This document shows, in pieces, positions 11,688-23,173 of a stretch of DNA of 64,000 nt. Source of the stretch: Thinopyrum elongatum. Taxonomy: Eukaryota; Streptophyta; Magnoliopsida; Poales; Poaceae. Position 1 is the stretch's first letter; every line of letters starts with the position of its first letter. A program made the translations under genes and the position numbers. The stretch lies in NCBI GenBank assembly GCA_011799875.1, contig CM022299.1:215697018-215761017 (forward strand), written 5' to 3'. Under the pieces are notes generated by a model that saw nothing but the letters and a program-made list of their open reading frames with translations, made no database searches and had not been told where the DNA came from.

Positions 11688-14600
11688 TGTAACACCCCCA
11701 GTGGTTAACTATAGTAATCCCCTTTTGATTATGCCAAGTCATCATGATCAACAGTGCTTAATCATCATTAGTATCATATCTCTTTTCAAATTCGAATTCA
11801 ATTGAAAATTCAAACTGAAAGTGGAAAATAAAGGTTGTTCAAATCAGAATCTAAAAATGTTCATTAAATGACAAATATTCCAGAGACCATTCTAAAATTA
11901 TAACCAATAATTAATAAATTAATTAGGTGGCTCTAACATTACCAAAACAGCAAGGATTAATACATTTTATTTAACACAAAATTTGTGTGAACCCCATTTG
12001 TCTCCAAACCAATTTTTGGTAGTTGTAGATATTACATAGCATCTAATGGGCCAAGTCACTAATTTTGTAAAAATCATTTTGGGGCCTAACTATTTGCAAA
12101 CAGGAAAAACAGAAAAGAAGAAAACAAAAAAAAGGAAAATCCCCCCGCCCACGGCCCAACTGGGCCTTGGCCCAGCTCCCTCCCCCGGCCCACCTACTGG
12201 CCTATATGGCCCCTGCCTCCCCGCCGAAACCCTATCCAACCCCCTCGCACCCACCCCCTCCCCCGATCCAGAACTGGATCGGGGCCGAGCCGACGCCGTC
12301 GCCCGCTGCCGTCGCCTGGCCCCGCCAACGCCGTCGCCGAACGCCTCCCCGTCCTCCTCCCCGTCGGCTCCACCGAGCCTCGCCGCCCCTCGCCTCTGCT
12401 CCGGACGTGAGCCGCCCCCTCCCTCTCTTTCCCCCCTCGCCGCGGTCACCGCGTGCCAGGCAGCGCCCCGGCCGCGCCCGCGTCGCCCCTCGCCCGCGCC
12501 CCGGCCGCGCCCGCGTCGCCCCTCGCTCGCGCACGGCCTCGCCCTTTCCCCCCCGACGCCTCCTCCCTTGCTGCCGCCCACGTAGCCGCCCTGCTCCGCT
12601 TGCCCGCCTACGCCACGGCTGCCGCCTGCAGCTGCCCGCGCCGCGCCGCTCGTCGCGCTCCTGACCCGCTCGTCGTCGCCTGCGCTCGCCCACGCGCGCG
12701 CGCTTCGGGCAACCGGACATGTCCGGCCCCGCGCAGCCGCGCCACGGACACATCCGCCCGGGCCACTGACAGAGGGGCCCCACCCCCACAGAACGTCTAG
12801 ATAAAAAAAGAAAAGAAAATAAAAACAAAAATAATAAAAATAATAATTAATTAATTAATTAATTAATTAGTGAATTAATTAATTTAATTAATCCTATTTA
12901 AGTTAATCTAATTAATTAGTTAGTTAAATTAAACTGTAATTAGGTTAATTAACCCTAATTAATCTAAACAGAGAATGACAGGTGGGACCCACACGTCAGC
13001 TTGACCAAGTCAACGCACTGTTGACTGCTGACGTCATGCTGACGTCAGCATACACTGTTTCGGATAATTCTAATTTAGTTAATTAAATAAATTCAGAAAA
13101 TGATTAAAACTTTAGAAAATCATATAAAATAAACCGTAGCTCGGATTAAAATAATTTGTACATGAAAGTTGCTCAGAACGACGAGACGAATCCGAATACG
13201 AGGACCGTTCGTCCGCCACACGTCCCTAACTATCCGAACATGGAACCGTTCCCCTCCGGTGATCTGTCTGACAAATGTCCGAAACCGGGAAAACATTCCC
13301 GGATGGATTCCTCCTTCCTCGGTGACGTGCAACCATACGTTAGGACACACCCGGCATTGCATATTGTCATATCGTACATAGTGTTGCTCTTGTTTGCTGT
13401 GTATTTATACTGTTTCCTCCCTCTCTTCTTTCTCGTTAGACCCCGACGTCGTCCCCGAGACCGACGCAGCTCCGGAGACCGAAGACACCATTGATGACCT
13501 TGCCCTTGCCGCCGAGCAACTAGGCAAGCCCCCCCATTGATCATCCCGATATCGCCCATTCTATTTTCTCATGCTTGCATTAGAATTGCTGCTGCTACTG
13601 CTTTACCTATTCTGATGCATAGCCTGTTTATTGTAACCTACTGTTGGTAATTACCTGCATATCCTAAACTGCTTAGTATAGGCTGGGTAGAGACCTATCA
13701 GTGACCCCACTTGTCCCGACTGCCCCGTCTGGATTATCAGAAGACCCGATCAACGGGATTGAAGACCAGGCCTCGGCACCGCACATCACCCCCTTAGTTG
13801 TAACGACACTGCAGCGTTAATATCGAGTGCCGAGGGTGATACCTCGTGTAGCACTTCTGATGTTAACTCTGTAAAGTAGCTATTCGGTCGTGGTCATCGA
13901 GGGTGATTCCTCCTTCACCACTTCCGGTAACGATGCTGTCGTGCAACACATCAAGTGTGAACCCGTCGAGGGTGATTCCTCCGAGTTCACCTTGACAGAT
14001 ACATCAAGTAGGAATCCAACAAGGGTGATACCTCGGATTCCCCTGATGTTATGGACACACGGATACTTGGATTTTACACTGTTACTTGGAAAGGTGGGTC
14101 GACCCTAAGGGGTACCCGCGTGTGATGTGAAGACGGGTTGCCTGTATGGTGCCCGAGTGATGAATACAAGGCGCGGCCGGGCATTCTTCACCCTTGCAGC
14201 AAGTCCTCGAGATAGGGCGACGGGGTCACATCTTTCGTGAGTCTCTGCTCATTACCGCAAGCCCAAGGTACTAACGATTTGGATATTTGATCCGAGCAGG
14301 CCTCTGGCCTGATAGCACTAACCATCACGTGGGCATAGTATGGGCGTTCTGTATCGTGGCATCAGTCGAAAGTTCTGTCAGACGTCCAGTTCAGTATTGT
14401 GCCACGGTCGGATCGTACCGACCATCCGAGGCGGTGCTGGTATCCACCCTTCCCACAAGGACCCGGAGTGCATAGGGCGATGGCCCAAGACCCCTGAGTG
14501 CTTAGGATGTAGACCGGCGGGGACCTATCTGCTGAGCTGTAGGTAGGGCTGCGATGTATCGTTTGGCCGAGGCCGGGCATGACCCATGAAAGTGTGTCCG

Positions 14601-15513
14601 GCCAGAGTTAATCGAGAGTGTTGGGTAAGTTGGTGCACCCCTGCAGGGAAGAACACATCTATCGATAGCCGGTCCTACGGTAAAGGACACTCGGAGTTGT
14701 ATCACGATCGACACAACTAGAACGTGAGATGATACCTGGATATATGGCTCTGGGATTATTTCTCGCAGGGAGTCGAGAAGGGATCTCAGGACGAGGTTGA
14801 TGACTGTATGGCTCTGGGATTGCTTTCTCGCAGGGAGTCGAGAAAGGATCTCTGGGTGAGGTTGAGACTTAATGATACTGCTACATTATATGGTACTGTC
14901 TACACTCTTCTAATGCTGCAAGACCTCTGAAGATGCTAGTCTTCGATAGGACTAGGCCTCCTCTCTATTCTGGCATTTCTGCAGCCCAGTCCACATATAC
15001 AGCCATTCCTTGATAATGTTGCATATGTAGTGTAGATCCTTGCTTGCTGAGTACTTCGGAGTACTCACGGTTGCTTTGCTTTGTTTTTCTCCCCATATTA
15101 GCTTGTCGTGACCAGATGATGGAGCCCCCTGAGACAGCTGCCCCGTCGATCGACTACTACTACTACCCCGAGGATGGATACTACTATGAGCTTGCCGTCG
15201 ACCAGGAGTAGGATCGGAGGGTCCCAGGCAGGAGGCCTACGCCTTTCGATCGTAGTGTTTTCTTTTACCCCGCCTTTCTAAAGGCCTTTCTGTTTCTCTT
15301 TTAATATCTGTACTCAGATATCTGATGCTTCCGCTGACGCTTGTTCGCAAGCTTATGTATTCGAGCCCTCGAGGCCCCTGGCTTGTAATATAAAGCTTGT
15401 ATGACTTTATTTATGTTTTAGAGTTGTGTTGTGATATCTTCCCGTGAGTCCTTAGGCTTGATCATGTGCATTTGCGTGTATGATTAGTGCATGATTGAAC
15501 CGGGGGCGTCACA
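11688..15513 (+). repeat. 3' LTR of E2 (3826 bp)
   Basis: It is collinear with the 5' LTR, starts TGTAACACCC and ends GTCACA. It has an extra block of about 40 bp near 12146-12184, a tandem duplication of about 34 bp of GC-rich sequence near 12460-12530, and a longer ATTA run at 12841-12870. Many differences from the 5' LTR are C/T or G/A at CpG positions. Confidence 0.93.
13029..13047. promoter_or_regulatory. Paired TGACGTCA palindromes in E2 3' LTR
   Basis: Two perfect TGACGTCA octamers start at 13029 and 13040, 11 bp apart, about one helical turn. TGACGTCA is a classic plant bZIP/TGA-factor site. At the matching place in the 5' LTR (about 4220-4240) both have become TGATGTCA and TGACATCA by loss of the central CpG. 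Confidence 0.5.
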
Positions 15514-15518
15514 ATCGT
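15514..15518. repeat. Target site duplication of E2, right copy
   Basis: ATCGT follows the 3' LTR and matches 2981-2985. Confidence 0.93.
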
Positions 15519-17304
15519 ATTGCTCGATGTTCATGGGTTTAAACCCTTCCGGAAATTGGTGCTGCATTACCTCATCGGTAAAGCACATGGAGTGTGTGGC
15601 ACCTCTATACCGGGCAATATCGTGACGGAGTTCGGATGAAATCTGTGTCCGGTGCTGACCTCGGACTTGGTTAGGTTTGTCATGCCAGGCTTGATGGTCG
15701 TCATATTGTGTGGGGGCACGTCCTCTTGATCCATAGATGGATGTGATCTGGCCGGCTCTATTGGTCAGGTCCTGACGTAGATCGTACATGTAGCGCGGAG
15801 CCGCTGCTTCCTTGCCTTTGTTAAGAGGGGGCGCGGGCTGGTGTTCGGCATAATTGGCCGTTTTATGCCGTCCACATGGTGGTTGGTCCGGCTGATCAGC
15901 ATGATTGTATTTTGACGGTATTGGCTCAAAGGCCTCCTCGTCAAATTGTGGCAGGAGCCTGCACTTAGGATAGCTCTTTGTTTGGCGCGCATAGCCGTAT
16001 CCCTCTTCGGCGGCCAGGACCTTAGTCCATCTGTCGTTGAGCGTATCCTTTTCGACTTGAATCTGCTGCTGCTTCCTTTTCAGGCTCCGTGCAGTGGCGA
16101 TCAGCCATCGCTTGAAGCGTTCTTGTTCGAGGGGTTCCTCTGGGACGATGAAATCTTTGTCACCGAGGCTAATATCCTCTTTGGTGACAGGTAAGTAGTT
16201 ACTATCTTCCCAATCCCCGTGATCGGCAAGTTCGTAGGGCTTGACTTGACCCTCTTCCCTCTCGTCTTGCTCGAACGCAGGCTCAGCGGGGTGGTCGAAG
16301 TCTTCGGCGTTGTCCGGAGTGTCATTATCTCTGGTGCCGGTATTGCTTTCCCTCGCCCGACGCGATCGTGGGCGGTGCCGCTGACGCCGGCGCTTTGGTG
16401 GTTTGTCGACGGGCTCCTTCTCATCTGGATCTTGAGTGCCATCGTCGTCCTTCTTTTCAGGTGTGTCCACCACGTATACATCATAAGTAGAAGTGGTTGT
16501 CCAACACCCAGTGATGGGCGGGTTTTGGCCTGGTTTAACTCCGACATCGTCGTCCATACCATCGATGTCTTTGGAGGCGTAGTCTAGCATGTCGGTTAAA
16601 TCCTCGACAGTGGCTATTAAGTGGGTGGTGGGTGGAACGCAAAATTCCCTGCTCTCAGCCCCCAGTTCAAGCTGGGCGTAGTTCGGAGGTGATATTTCTG
16701 TGATGGCGAGAGATCGCATTAGGTCCAGTGTTTCGTTTAAGAGTGAAAGCTGGACAGGCATCTGAGGGTCTGCGGAGCTATGTTCGATCTCGATAGACAC
16801 AGACCTCGAGAGTTCGGAGTTGACGTCCAGAGGTGAATCTGGCTTCCCGATGACATGAAGCTCCGGGTCCGCCGACGGCATGGTTGCATCTGGGTCTCCG
16901 ACTAGAAGCTCCGCAATAGGAGAAAGTCCGGCGGGGTCCACCCCCCGGTGTTCGGACGAAGTGTCCCGCTCCGGATCTAGGGCCAGGGCGGGCATGATAG
17001 TCGATCCCTGGATAGGATCTGATAGCGGATCCGAAGGGCCTTCTTTGTATGGGTTGGGAGCGGCGGCCGAGGCCGTAAACCCCTCGAATATTAGATCTCC
17101 TCGGATATCGGCGATGTAGTTCAAACTTCCAAACCTGATCTGGTGACCAGGGGCGTAGCTGTCGACCTGCTCAAGGTGGCCGGTCGAGTTGGCACGTAGT
17201 GTGAAGCCGCCAAACACAAAGAGTTGACCAGGGAGAAAAGTCTCCCCGGACACAGCATCGTTATCGACAATGAGGCGAGCCATCGATTCTTCTGTCGAGA
17301 ACAC
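15519..17304 (-). pseudogene. E1 gag, N-terminal half
   Basis: The frame opens just after the primer binding site; the ATG at 17304 or the one seven codons later, reading MARLIVDND, is the likely start. About 595 codons are open without a stop: a long low-complexity N-terminal region with acidic and basic patches (a KRRRQRHRPRSRR segment), a helical region with RFKRWL, and a segment ending NIEQYD where E2 interrupts. The frame resumes at 2985. Ty3/Gypsy Gag forms the particle; long N-terminal regions are usual in Tat elements. The absence of stops in this half contrasts with the broken other half. Confidence 0.75.
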
Positions 17305-17311
17305 AATGGAA

Positions 17312-17330
17312 CTCTCAATGAAAGCACCAA
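17312..17330 (-). promoter_or_regulatory. E1 primer binding site region
   Basis: On the minus strand TTGGTGCTTTCATTGAGAG lies just before gag. In grass Tat elements this type of sequence follows the LTR end. Here the bases before it (from 17331) are CGACA and then the accessory-gene spacer, not an LTR. Which tRNA it pairs with I cannot say. Confidence 0.6.
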
Positions 17331-17332
17331 TG

Positions 17333-17976
17333 TCGTTCGGCTAAGGTAGTAAAGGGAGAACTACTGCGCTTGTATTTCTGGTTCGGCTGGTCAAGTACCT
17401 CAGTAGAGAAAGCCAAAAACTGACAGTCATGATAAGCGCGAGCTGGTTGGCTATTCGGCGACTTAGTATTATACTACAAATCGTTATCAATTTACTCCGT
17501 GTTATACGAGGGGCTGGTCTTCGCCCAGCCGCGTGGAAAAGGCACCGTAGTCCGGATAGCCGCACACGCACCAGGGGCTAGTACTTAGCTCCACAGTCAA
17601 ACTCCTATGGCTAAGTGAAAGTAATAAAGTTGCATAGTCTGATTGCCTGGTTCACCACGCTGACACCTCCTTTACGGACCAAGACATTTGATAAAGTGTG
17701 GTCACGCGTTACGCCGAACACCCCTGTAGCATCTACATGGGAGCTGAAGCCGACGACTGGGACCTTTCAGAAATAAAACAATAAACGGCCGCACAGGAGG
17801 AAAAATCGCTTGAAACAAAAGGCACAAACATAGATAGCACGGGTTCATCGCACTGTTTGTACAACCCGAACATACTCAATAAAATATCACGTCCTTAGAG
17901 CATTGACCCTCGATCACTCGAGCTCCTTCTAGGACGTCATCGAAGTACCTCTCCGGCTTCTGGTGATCTTTGCCTT
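17333..17976 (-). repeat. Right arm of E1 inverted repeat
   Basis: The reverse complement aligns with 57-708. It holds the end of the accessory gene and the spacer behind it. It meets the primer binding site at 17331-17335, where an LTR would be expected. Confidence 0.75.
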
Positions 17977-20900
17977 CGCGCGGGCCTGCGGTTGCCACTT
18001 CGGTGGCCTTCATCTTTGCCCATTGCATCTTGACGCGGGCGAAGGCCATCCGGGCACCCTCTATGCAGGCCGAGCGCTTCAATGCATCAATCCGAGGCCG
18101 CACGTCGATAAGCCGCTTCACCAAACCAAACTAGCTACTAGGGATTGGCTCGGCCGGCCATAGTTGGACTATCAGGTCCTTCATGGCCAAACCGGCCACC
18201 CTATGCAGCTCCGTCAGCTGCTTCAGCTGGTCGTTCAGAGGCGTCGGGTGTTCCGGCGGAAGAAATTGCGACCAGAACAGCTTCTCGGTCGAGTTCCCCT
18301 CCTGGGCTCGGAAGAACTGTGCGGCATCAGCAGCACTCCTTGGAAGATCCGCAAACACGCCTGAAGAACTCCATACTCGGGTGAGCAAAGCAAACCTTTG
18401 ACCTCCAAAGATACTCTGCAAAAGAAAGGCCTTACCAGCCGCTATCTGCCTCGCCTAATGGATCTCTTCACGAGCACTCCGGGACTCGATCCATGCCTCT
18501 TTGGCATCATGGAGAGCCTTGGCAAGCTCGGTCGACTGGTCCGAAGTCTTCTGCTCTAAAGCTTCGCATTTGCTGATGGCATCCTTCAGCTCCTACTCTA
18601 CTTTGGCCACCCGAGCTTCATGTTGGCGGTGGGCATCTTGCTCGGTCTGCAGTTCGGCAGCCGCCTTGTCAGCGGATACCTTATTCGCCTTCGCCTCTTT
18701 TTTGGCCTGGGCAAGGGCGCCTTTGATGGTCTCGACCTCGGTTGCGCCAACTATGATTATAATCAAGGCATTCATGAGTTAATCTCTAAATATACATATC
18801 ACTTCTGATATCAAAATAAACTTTTAACATTACACGCATACCTTGCGTCTCATCGAACCGCTTATTAATGCGGTCGATTTCCTCATTGGCCACCTGAAGC
18901 TTCCGATTGAGTTCGGAAACTTCTGCGTCCTGGGCGGTTGCTGCCAACAGGAAAGCCTGTTACAATAAATAGCACAACAAGTTAACTCTCCCAAATACTA
19001 TATGGATCCTCTGTCCAGTTTCTTTTAATCGAACAAAGCCTCAAGGGCTACTGTCTGTACACAGGTATATTCCTCTATATGAAAAGTTTTTAGAACATTA
19101 CATCGCATACCTCAAAGCCTGTCAGTAGGGTGGTGAAGGCTTCGTTCAGTCCGCTCTTAGCAGACCAATCCTTCTCCACCACCGTGCCCATCAGGGTGCG
19201 GTGCTCCGCCACGATGGAAGCACGCTGCAGTGCTTCCTCCAGAGCGTTGGGCGCCTCCGGATTAGTGGAGGTCGCCGATGGAGCTGATGCTCCTCCCCCC
19301 TCCTTCGAAGAGGGCTGCTCATCCCATCCCGAAGCCATGTTGGTCTCCAGAATGGTGTCCGGTTGGGGCCTGGATTGTTGGGGGTCCCCACCATCGGTTG
19401 TCATAGGGGTCGCCTCCCCTAGGTTTTCGGCGACCGAGGTATTAACCTCGTGCGCTTTCTCGGCGGCTTCGTTCGCCCCCCCTCTGCCAAGAGAGGTCCT
19501 TTGGGACGACACCTCGGTGTCCTCCATGACGATAGGCGAGGTGGCACGCGTCGGCGTGTCACTCTCTGCCATTTCGGGTGGCAGAGAGTTCCCCTCCAAT
19601 GATGGGGTTTGCGGGAGCTCGCGGGGAGGGCTGAAAGGCAAATAATAAAATAACTTATACAATAACAACAAGTAGACCAAAGATAAATGAGTAAGTTTCT
19701 GAATACTTACGATTCGGCCAGGGGCTTCACCCTAGGAGGTCTCTTGGGGACTAGTTCGGACTCTGAGTCCAAACTGTCTGGGAGGGTCACCCTCCCTCTC
19801 TTGGGCGCCTCGCCCTTCGGGTCTTCGGAGGCCGCCCTCTTCTTCTTTTTCTTCCCCTTATGAGGGCAGTCGCTTTCCACCTCCTCCTCTTCTTCCTTGT
19901 TTTCTTTGTGGGAAGAGAGGTCTTCAGTCTCTCCGGACACTGCGTCCGAAGGACCTCTGTGGCGGGGGCCGCTCTTGGCTTCCTTGCCCTTCTTCTTCTT
20001 GGCCTTCTTCTCCGGCGCCTAATAGGGCGCCGGGACCAGCATCTCCGTTAGCTGGGGTGTGGCCGGGTTCTCAGGCAGCGGCGCCGGACAATTGATCCGC
20101 TCCGCCTTTGCCGTCCAGCCCTGTATGGAAGGCAGGCGAGGTAATCTACATTATATTTGAAATATTAATCGGATAAGTTTCCGGAAGAGTTATGCTCACT
20201 GCTAAGGGTGGGTTCTTGATGTCGAGTCCGATGTCCTCGGTCTTCTTCGGCCATGTTTTCTGGGCCTTGAAGAGCTTCTTCCATATGTCTTCGTGCGTGG
20301 TGCCCAAGAAGCGCTTCAGGATCCGTGGATCCTCCGGATTGAACTCCCACATGGGGGAGGCCCGGAGTTGGCAGGGAAGAGTGCGGCAGAAGAGCATCAC
20401 CTGGATCACATTTGTGAGACCGGTGTTTGCACCTAACATTTTGGAGATGCACTTTTGTAGCATCTGCACCTCCGGTTTCGACCCCCAATCAAGGCCCTTG
20501 GCGATCCATGACGTAAGTCTCGTGGGGGTCTGGATCTGAAGTCAGGCATGGCCGCCCAGTTGGTGTCGCGGGGTTCGGTGATATAGAACCACTCCTGTTG
20601 TCACACCTTGACTGTCTCCACAAATGCCCTTTGGGCCAGACGGTGTTGCGGAGCTTGCTTACCATGGCCCCGCCACAGTCTGCATGCTGTCCGTCAACCA
20701 CCTTCGGCTTCAGATTGAAGACATTGAGCCACAGGCCGAAGTGTGGGGGGATGCGGAGAAGAGCCTCTCATACGACGATGAACGCTGATATGTGGAGGAA
20801 GGAATTTGGGGCTAGGTCGTGGAAATCTAACCCGTAGTAGAACATAAAACCCCGGACGAAGAGGTGGAGGGGAAAACCTAGCCCCTGGAGGAAATGGGGG

Positions 20901-21339
20901 ATGAAGACGACCCTCTCACCGGGCTCCGGAGTAGGAATGACCTAATCTTTGTCAGGGATCCTATGCGCGATATCCACGGAAAAATAGCCCGCGCTCCAGA
21001 GATCCGTAACGTCCTTTTCAGTGATGATGGAGGCCTCCCACTTGCCCTTGGAGCCGGATCCGGCAATTGCTGGGGTGGGTGGCAGCGGTGGAGGGGATTA
21101 GAGCTATGGGCGCTGGAGCTTGGAGATTGGGAGACAGAAGCTAGAGGAAGGTGTGGGGAAAAACGAGGGATCTTTATCCTGTTATAGACGGTAAAAATAC
21201 CAAACGTCCCCTTCTCAAGCCATAAACCTCGCATGTTCCCAACAAAATCATGTGTAAGGTGCGGTTGGATTACCCAAACCATATTGATGAGAATCCCGTA
21301 ATGGACGGGCATGATCTCTGTTTTGACAAGACATGCCAA
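17876..21339 (-). pseudogene. E1 accessory gene (Tat aORF, gypsy-type transposon domain family)
   Basis: Several open blocks on the minus strand make one spliced gene. The first block (about 21100-20500) resembles the plant 'gypsy-type transposon' domain of Tat elements, with GERVVFIPHFL-like, HFGLWLNVFN and HADCGGAMVSKL segments. Next come an acidic and lysine-rich linker (19707-19940), a low-complexity block with MAESDTPTRA (19090-19680), a coiled coil rich in A, K and E (18593-18775) and C-terminal blocks at 18131-18421 and 17876-18124. Frames change between blocks, as for introns, and some stops appear broken rather than spliced. Its function is unknown. It is normally antisense to gag-pol; here it is on the same strand because of the rearrangement. 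Confidence 0.65.
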
Positions 21340-21623
21340 TGAAGGCTAGACCTCGAAACGCGAAACGGGAGGCGTGAAAATGGTTCGAAATGATAAAGAG
21401 TCAAGTGTGACGCTTCGCCGAAAAAGTTGTCAGTAAAAGACATTGTTCCTATTTTGACATCTTGCCTTCGTGGCTAAGGGTTGTATTGATTATGCAGAGC
21501 CGGATATAGTTTCTTTATGAGTGGAGCTAACTTAAAATATTCGGGGGAAGGAACTAGCCTTGCAATGCCGAAGATAATCTGCGTGCCGAACTCATCTTCA
21601 TTGAAGACTGGTTCAGGGGCTAC

Positions 21624-22097
21624 TGAGGGAGTCCTAGATTAGGGGGTCCTCGGGTGTCCGGTCTATTCGATATGGGCCGGACTGATGGGCCGTGAAGATA
21701 AAGCAGAAGACCATCCCCCGTGTCCGGGTAGGACTCCTATATGCGTGGATGGCAAGTTTGGTGTCTGGATGTACTATTTCCTTCTTCTGTAAACCGACTC
21801 TGTAAAACCCTAGGCCCCTCGGGTGTGTATATAAACCAGAGGGTTTAGTCCGTAGAGGCAATCAGAATAATCGTAGGCTAGACAGCTAGGGTTTAGCCAT
21901 TACGATCTCGAGGTAGATCAACTCTTGTAACCCCTATACTCATCGAATACAATCAAGCAGGACGTAGGGTTTTACCTCCATTAAGAGGGCCTGAACCTGG
22001 GTAAACATCGTGTCCCTATTGTCCATTGTTACCATCGATCCTTAGACGCACTGCTTGGGCCCCCCCAACCCGAGATCTGCTGGTTTTGACATCGACA
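21624..22097 (+). repeat. 3' LTR of E1 (474 bp)
   Basis: It starts TGAGGGAGTCC and ends GACATCGACA. A TATATAAA box is at 21828-21835. The bases before it (GGTTCAGGGGCTAC) serve as polypurine-like tract. Noncoding sequence 21340-21623 lies between it and the accessory gene. Bases 21738-21786 recur at 1-49. Confidence 0.85.
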
Positions 22098-22934
22098 GGG
22101 GGTGGTAGCGTGGTGGGGTTGTGTTTTTAGTTACGTAGCAACTGCAGAGAGGTTCTGCGATGTGGAGGCTGTCTTAGTGCGTTGGAAATCCGAAACGTAG
22201 TCGCCTCTTTTTTCGTGACAACTTCAGGTATGCACGCAACTATTAGAAAATGAGATGATTGTGTTTTCGGTGAATTTTCTGAATAAGTGCACTTCTTGGG
22301 TATCATGAGAGAACTGCATATGTCCATAAATTGTACTGCATGTAACTGATTTTATTCTTCATATACTGTATTAGATCGGATCAGGACTCATACAGATGTG
22401 AGCACATTACTTTTTCGATGGAGTTCTTTTTTATTTTCTCTTTTTTTCTAGATGATGGTGATGCAGCTTTTGTGTGGATGGAGGGTAGTGTGGATAGGTG
22501 TATCGGACTGCTTTGCTTAACTAACAAGGCTGCAATCTTGATTTTAACCAAACTGCAATGCATTTCAAAGGGAACTGAATTTCAGAAGTAACAATAGTTC
22601 CTGATTCCACATGACAAACTGCATTGTTGTAGGTCTCGGACTGCATTTGTACTTTGACTTGGGGCTTCCTGTATTTTATTTATGAGAGCGAACTGTAGTT
22701 TCTGGCAGTGCCCACACACTTTTTTTTGTGGTTGTTATTCATTTAAAAAAAGTTTTAAATTTTTCTTGTTGTTTTATTTTTATTTTTGTAGTCACTATTT
22801 TATTGTTAGTGGGCCGTGGTATTTTAACCACTCTAGCGTGTTGGGCCTATGTTGGGGAGTGAAAACACATTCGGCCCAAGTAGGCCTGCCAGCACGGCTG
22901 GTTCCCGGAGCGCTGTGTGCACACGCTAATGTTT
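22098..22934. other. AT-rich noncoding sequence, probably MULE internal or flanking
   Basis: No gene is seen. It has repeated ACTGCA-type words (for example near 22313, 22333, 22616 and 22643), the same words found throughout the noncoding parts of M1 and M2, so I take it as MULE-derived sequence cut by E1. Confidence 0.45.
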
Positions 22935-23173
22935 AGTCCCTCCTCGCCCGGTGAGAGCGCGCCGGACCTATTTATAAGCCCTGGCGAGGCAACGTTCTCG
23001 AACTCCTCTTGTTACTTATTGGGCGCTTATACACGTTGCTCGCAACTCTTTCCTCCCTGACCTTTGGGCCCTTGTGTGCCCGGCCCCATGCATCGTGGCT
23101 CAGAATGGACTCGCCTAGTTTGGGCACGGACTTACTACGAGACTGGCTGGGGCCTGGTTGCACCTGGGTGGTC
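22935..23173 (+). ncRNA. Possible snRNA-type promoter with short transcript and T-run terminator
   Basis: AGTCCCTCCTCG at 22935-22946 resembles the plant snRNA upstream sequence element (consensus RTCCCACATCG). A TATA-like TATTTATAA follows at about 22969, about 22 bp later, close to the Pol III-type spacing of plant U6 and U3 genes. A run of eight T lies at 23166-23173. A transcript of about 170 nt from roughly 23000 would fit. I recognise no known RNA in it. It may be a remnant of a small RNA promoter or chance. Confidence 0.3.

Larger units (their letters stand above)
2986..15513 (+). mobile_element. E2: complete chromodomain-type Ty3/Gypsy LTR retrotransposon (Tekay/Del-like)
   Basis: The element is 12528 bp long, flanked by a perfect 5-bp duplication, with 5' LTR 2986-6702, PBS, gag, protease, RT, RNase H, integrase with C-terminal chromodomain, polypurine tract and 3' LTR 11688-15513. 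Domain order PR-RT-RH-INT defines Ty3/Gypsy, and a chromodomain after integrase defines the chromovirus branch. Very long LTRs are typical of the Tekay/Del group, which is why I favour it. It inserted into gag of E1. Three in-frame stops and one frameshift mean it cannot move by its own proteins. Confidence 0.92.
1..22097. mobile_element. E1: rearranged Tat-lineage Ty3/Gypsy retrotransposon, interrupted by E2
   Basis: The pieces in order are a short plus-strand LTR fragment (1-50), an inverted piece of the element's 3' region (51 to about 1400), minus-strand protease and gag (1443-2985 and 15514-17304), a primer binding site, a second inverted copy of the 3' region (17333-17976), a minus-strand accessory gene (to about 21339) and a plus-strand 3' LTR (21624-22097). 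In an ordinary Tat element the accessory gene is antisense to gag-pol; here both lie on the minus strand, so the left part is inverted relative to the right. RT, RNase H and integrase are absent. The left end lies outside the window, so no target duplication can be checked. Confidence 0.7.
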
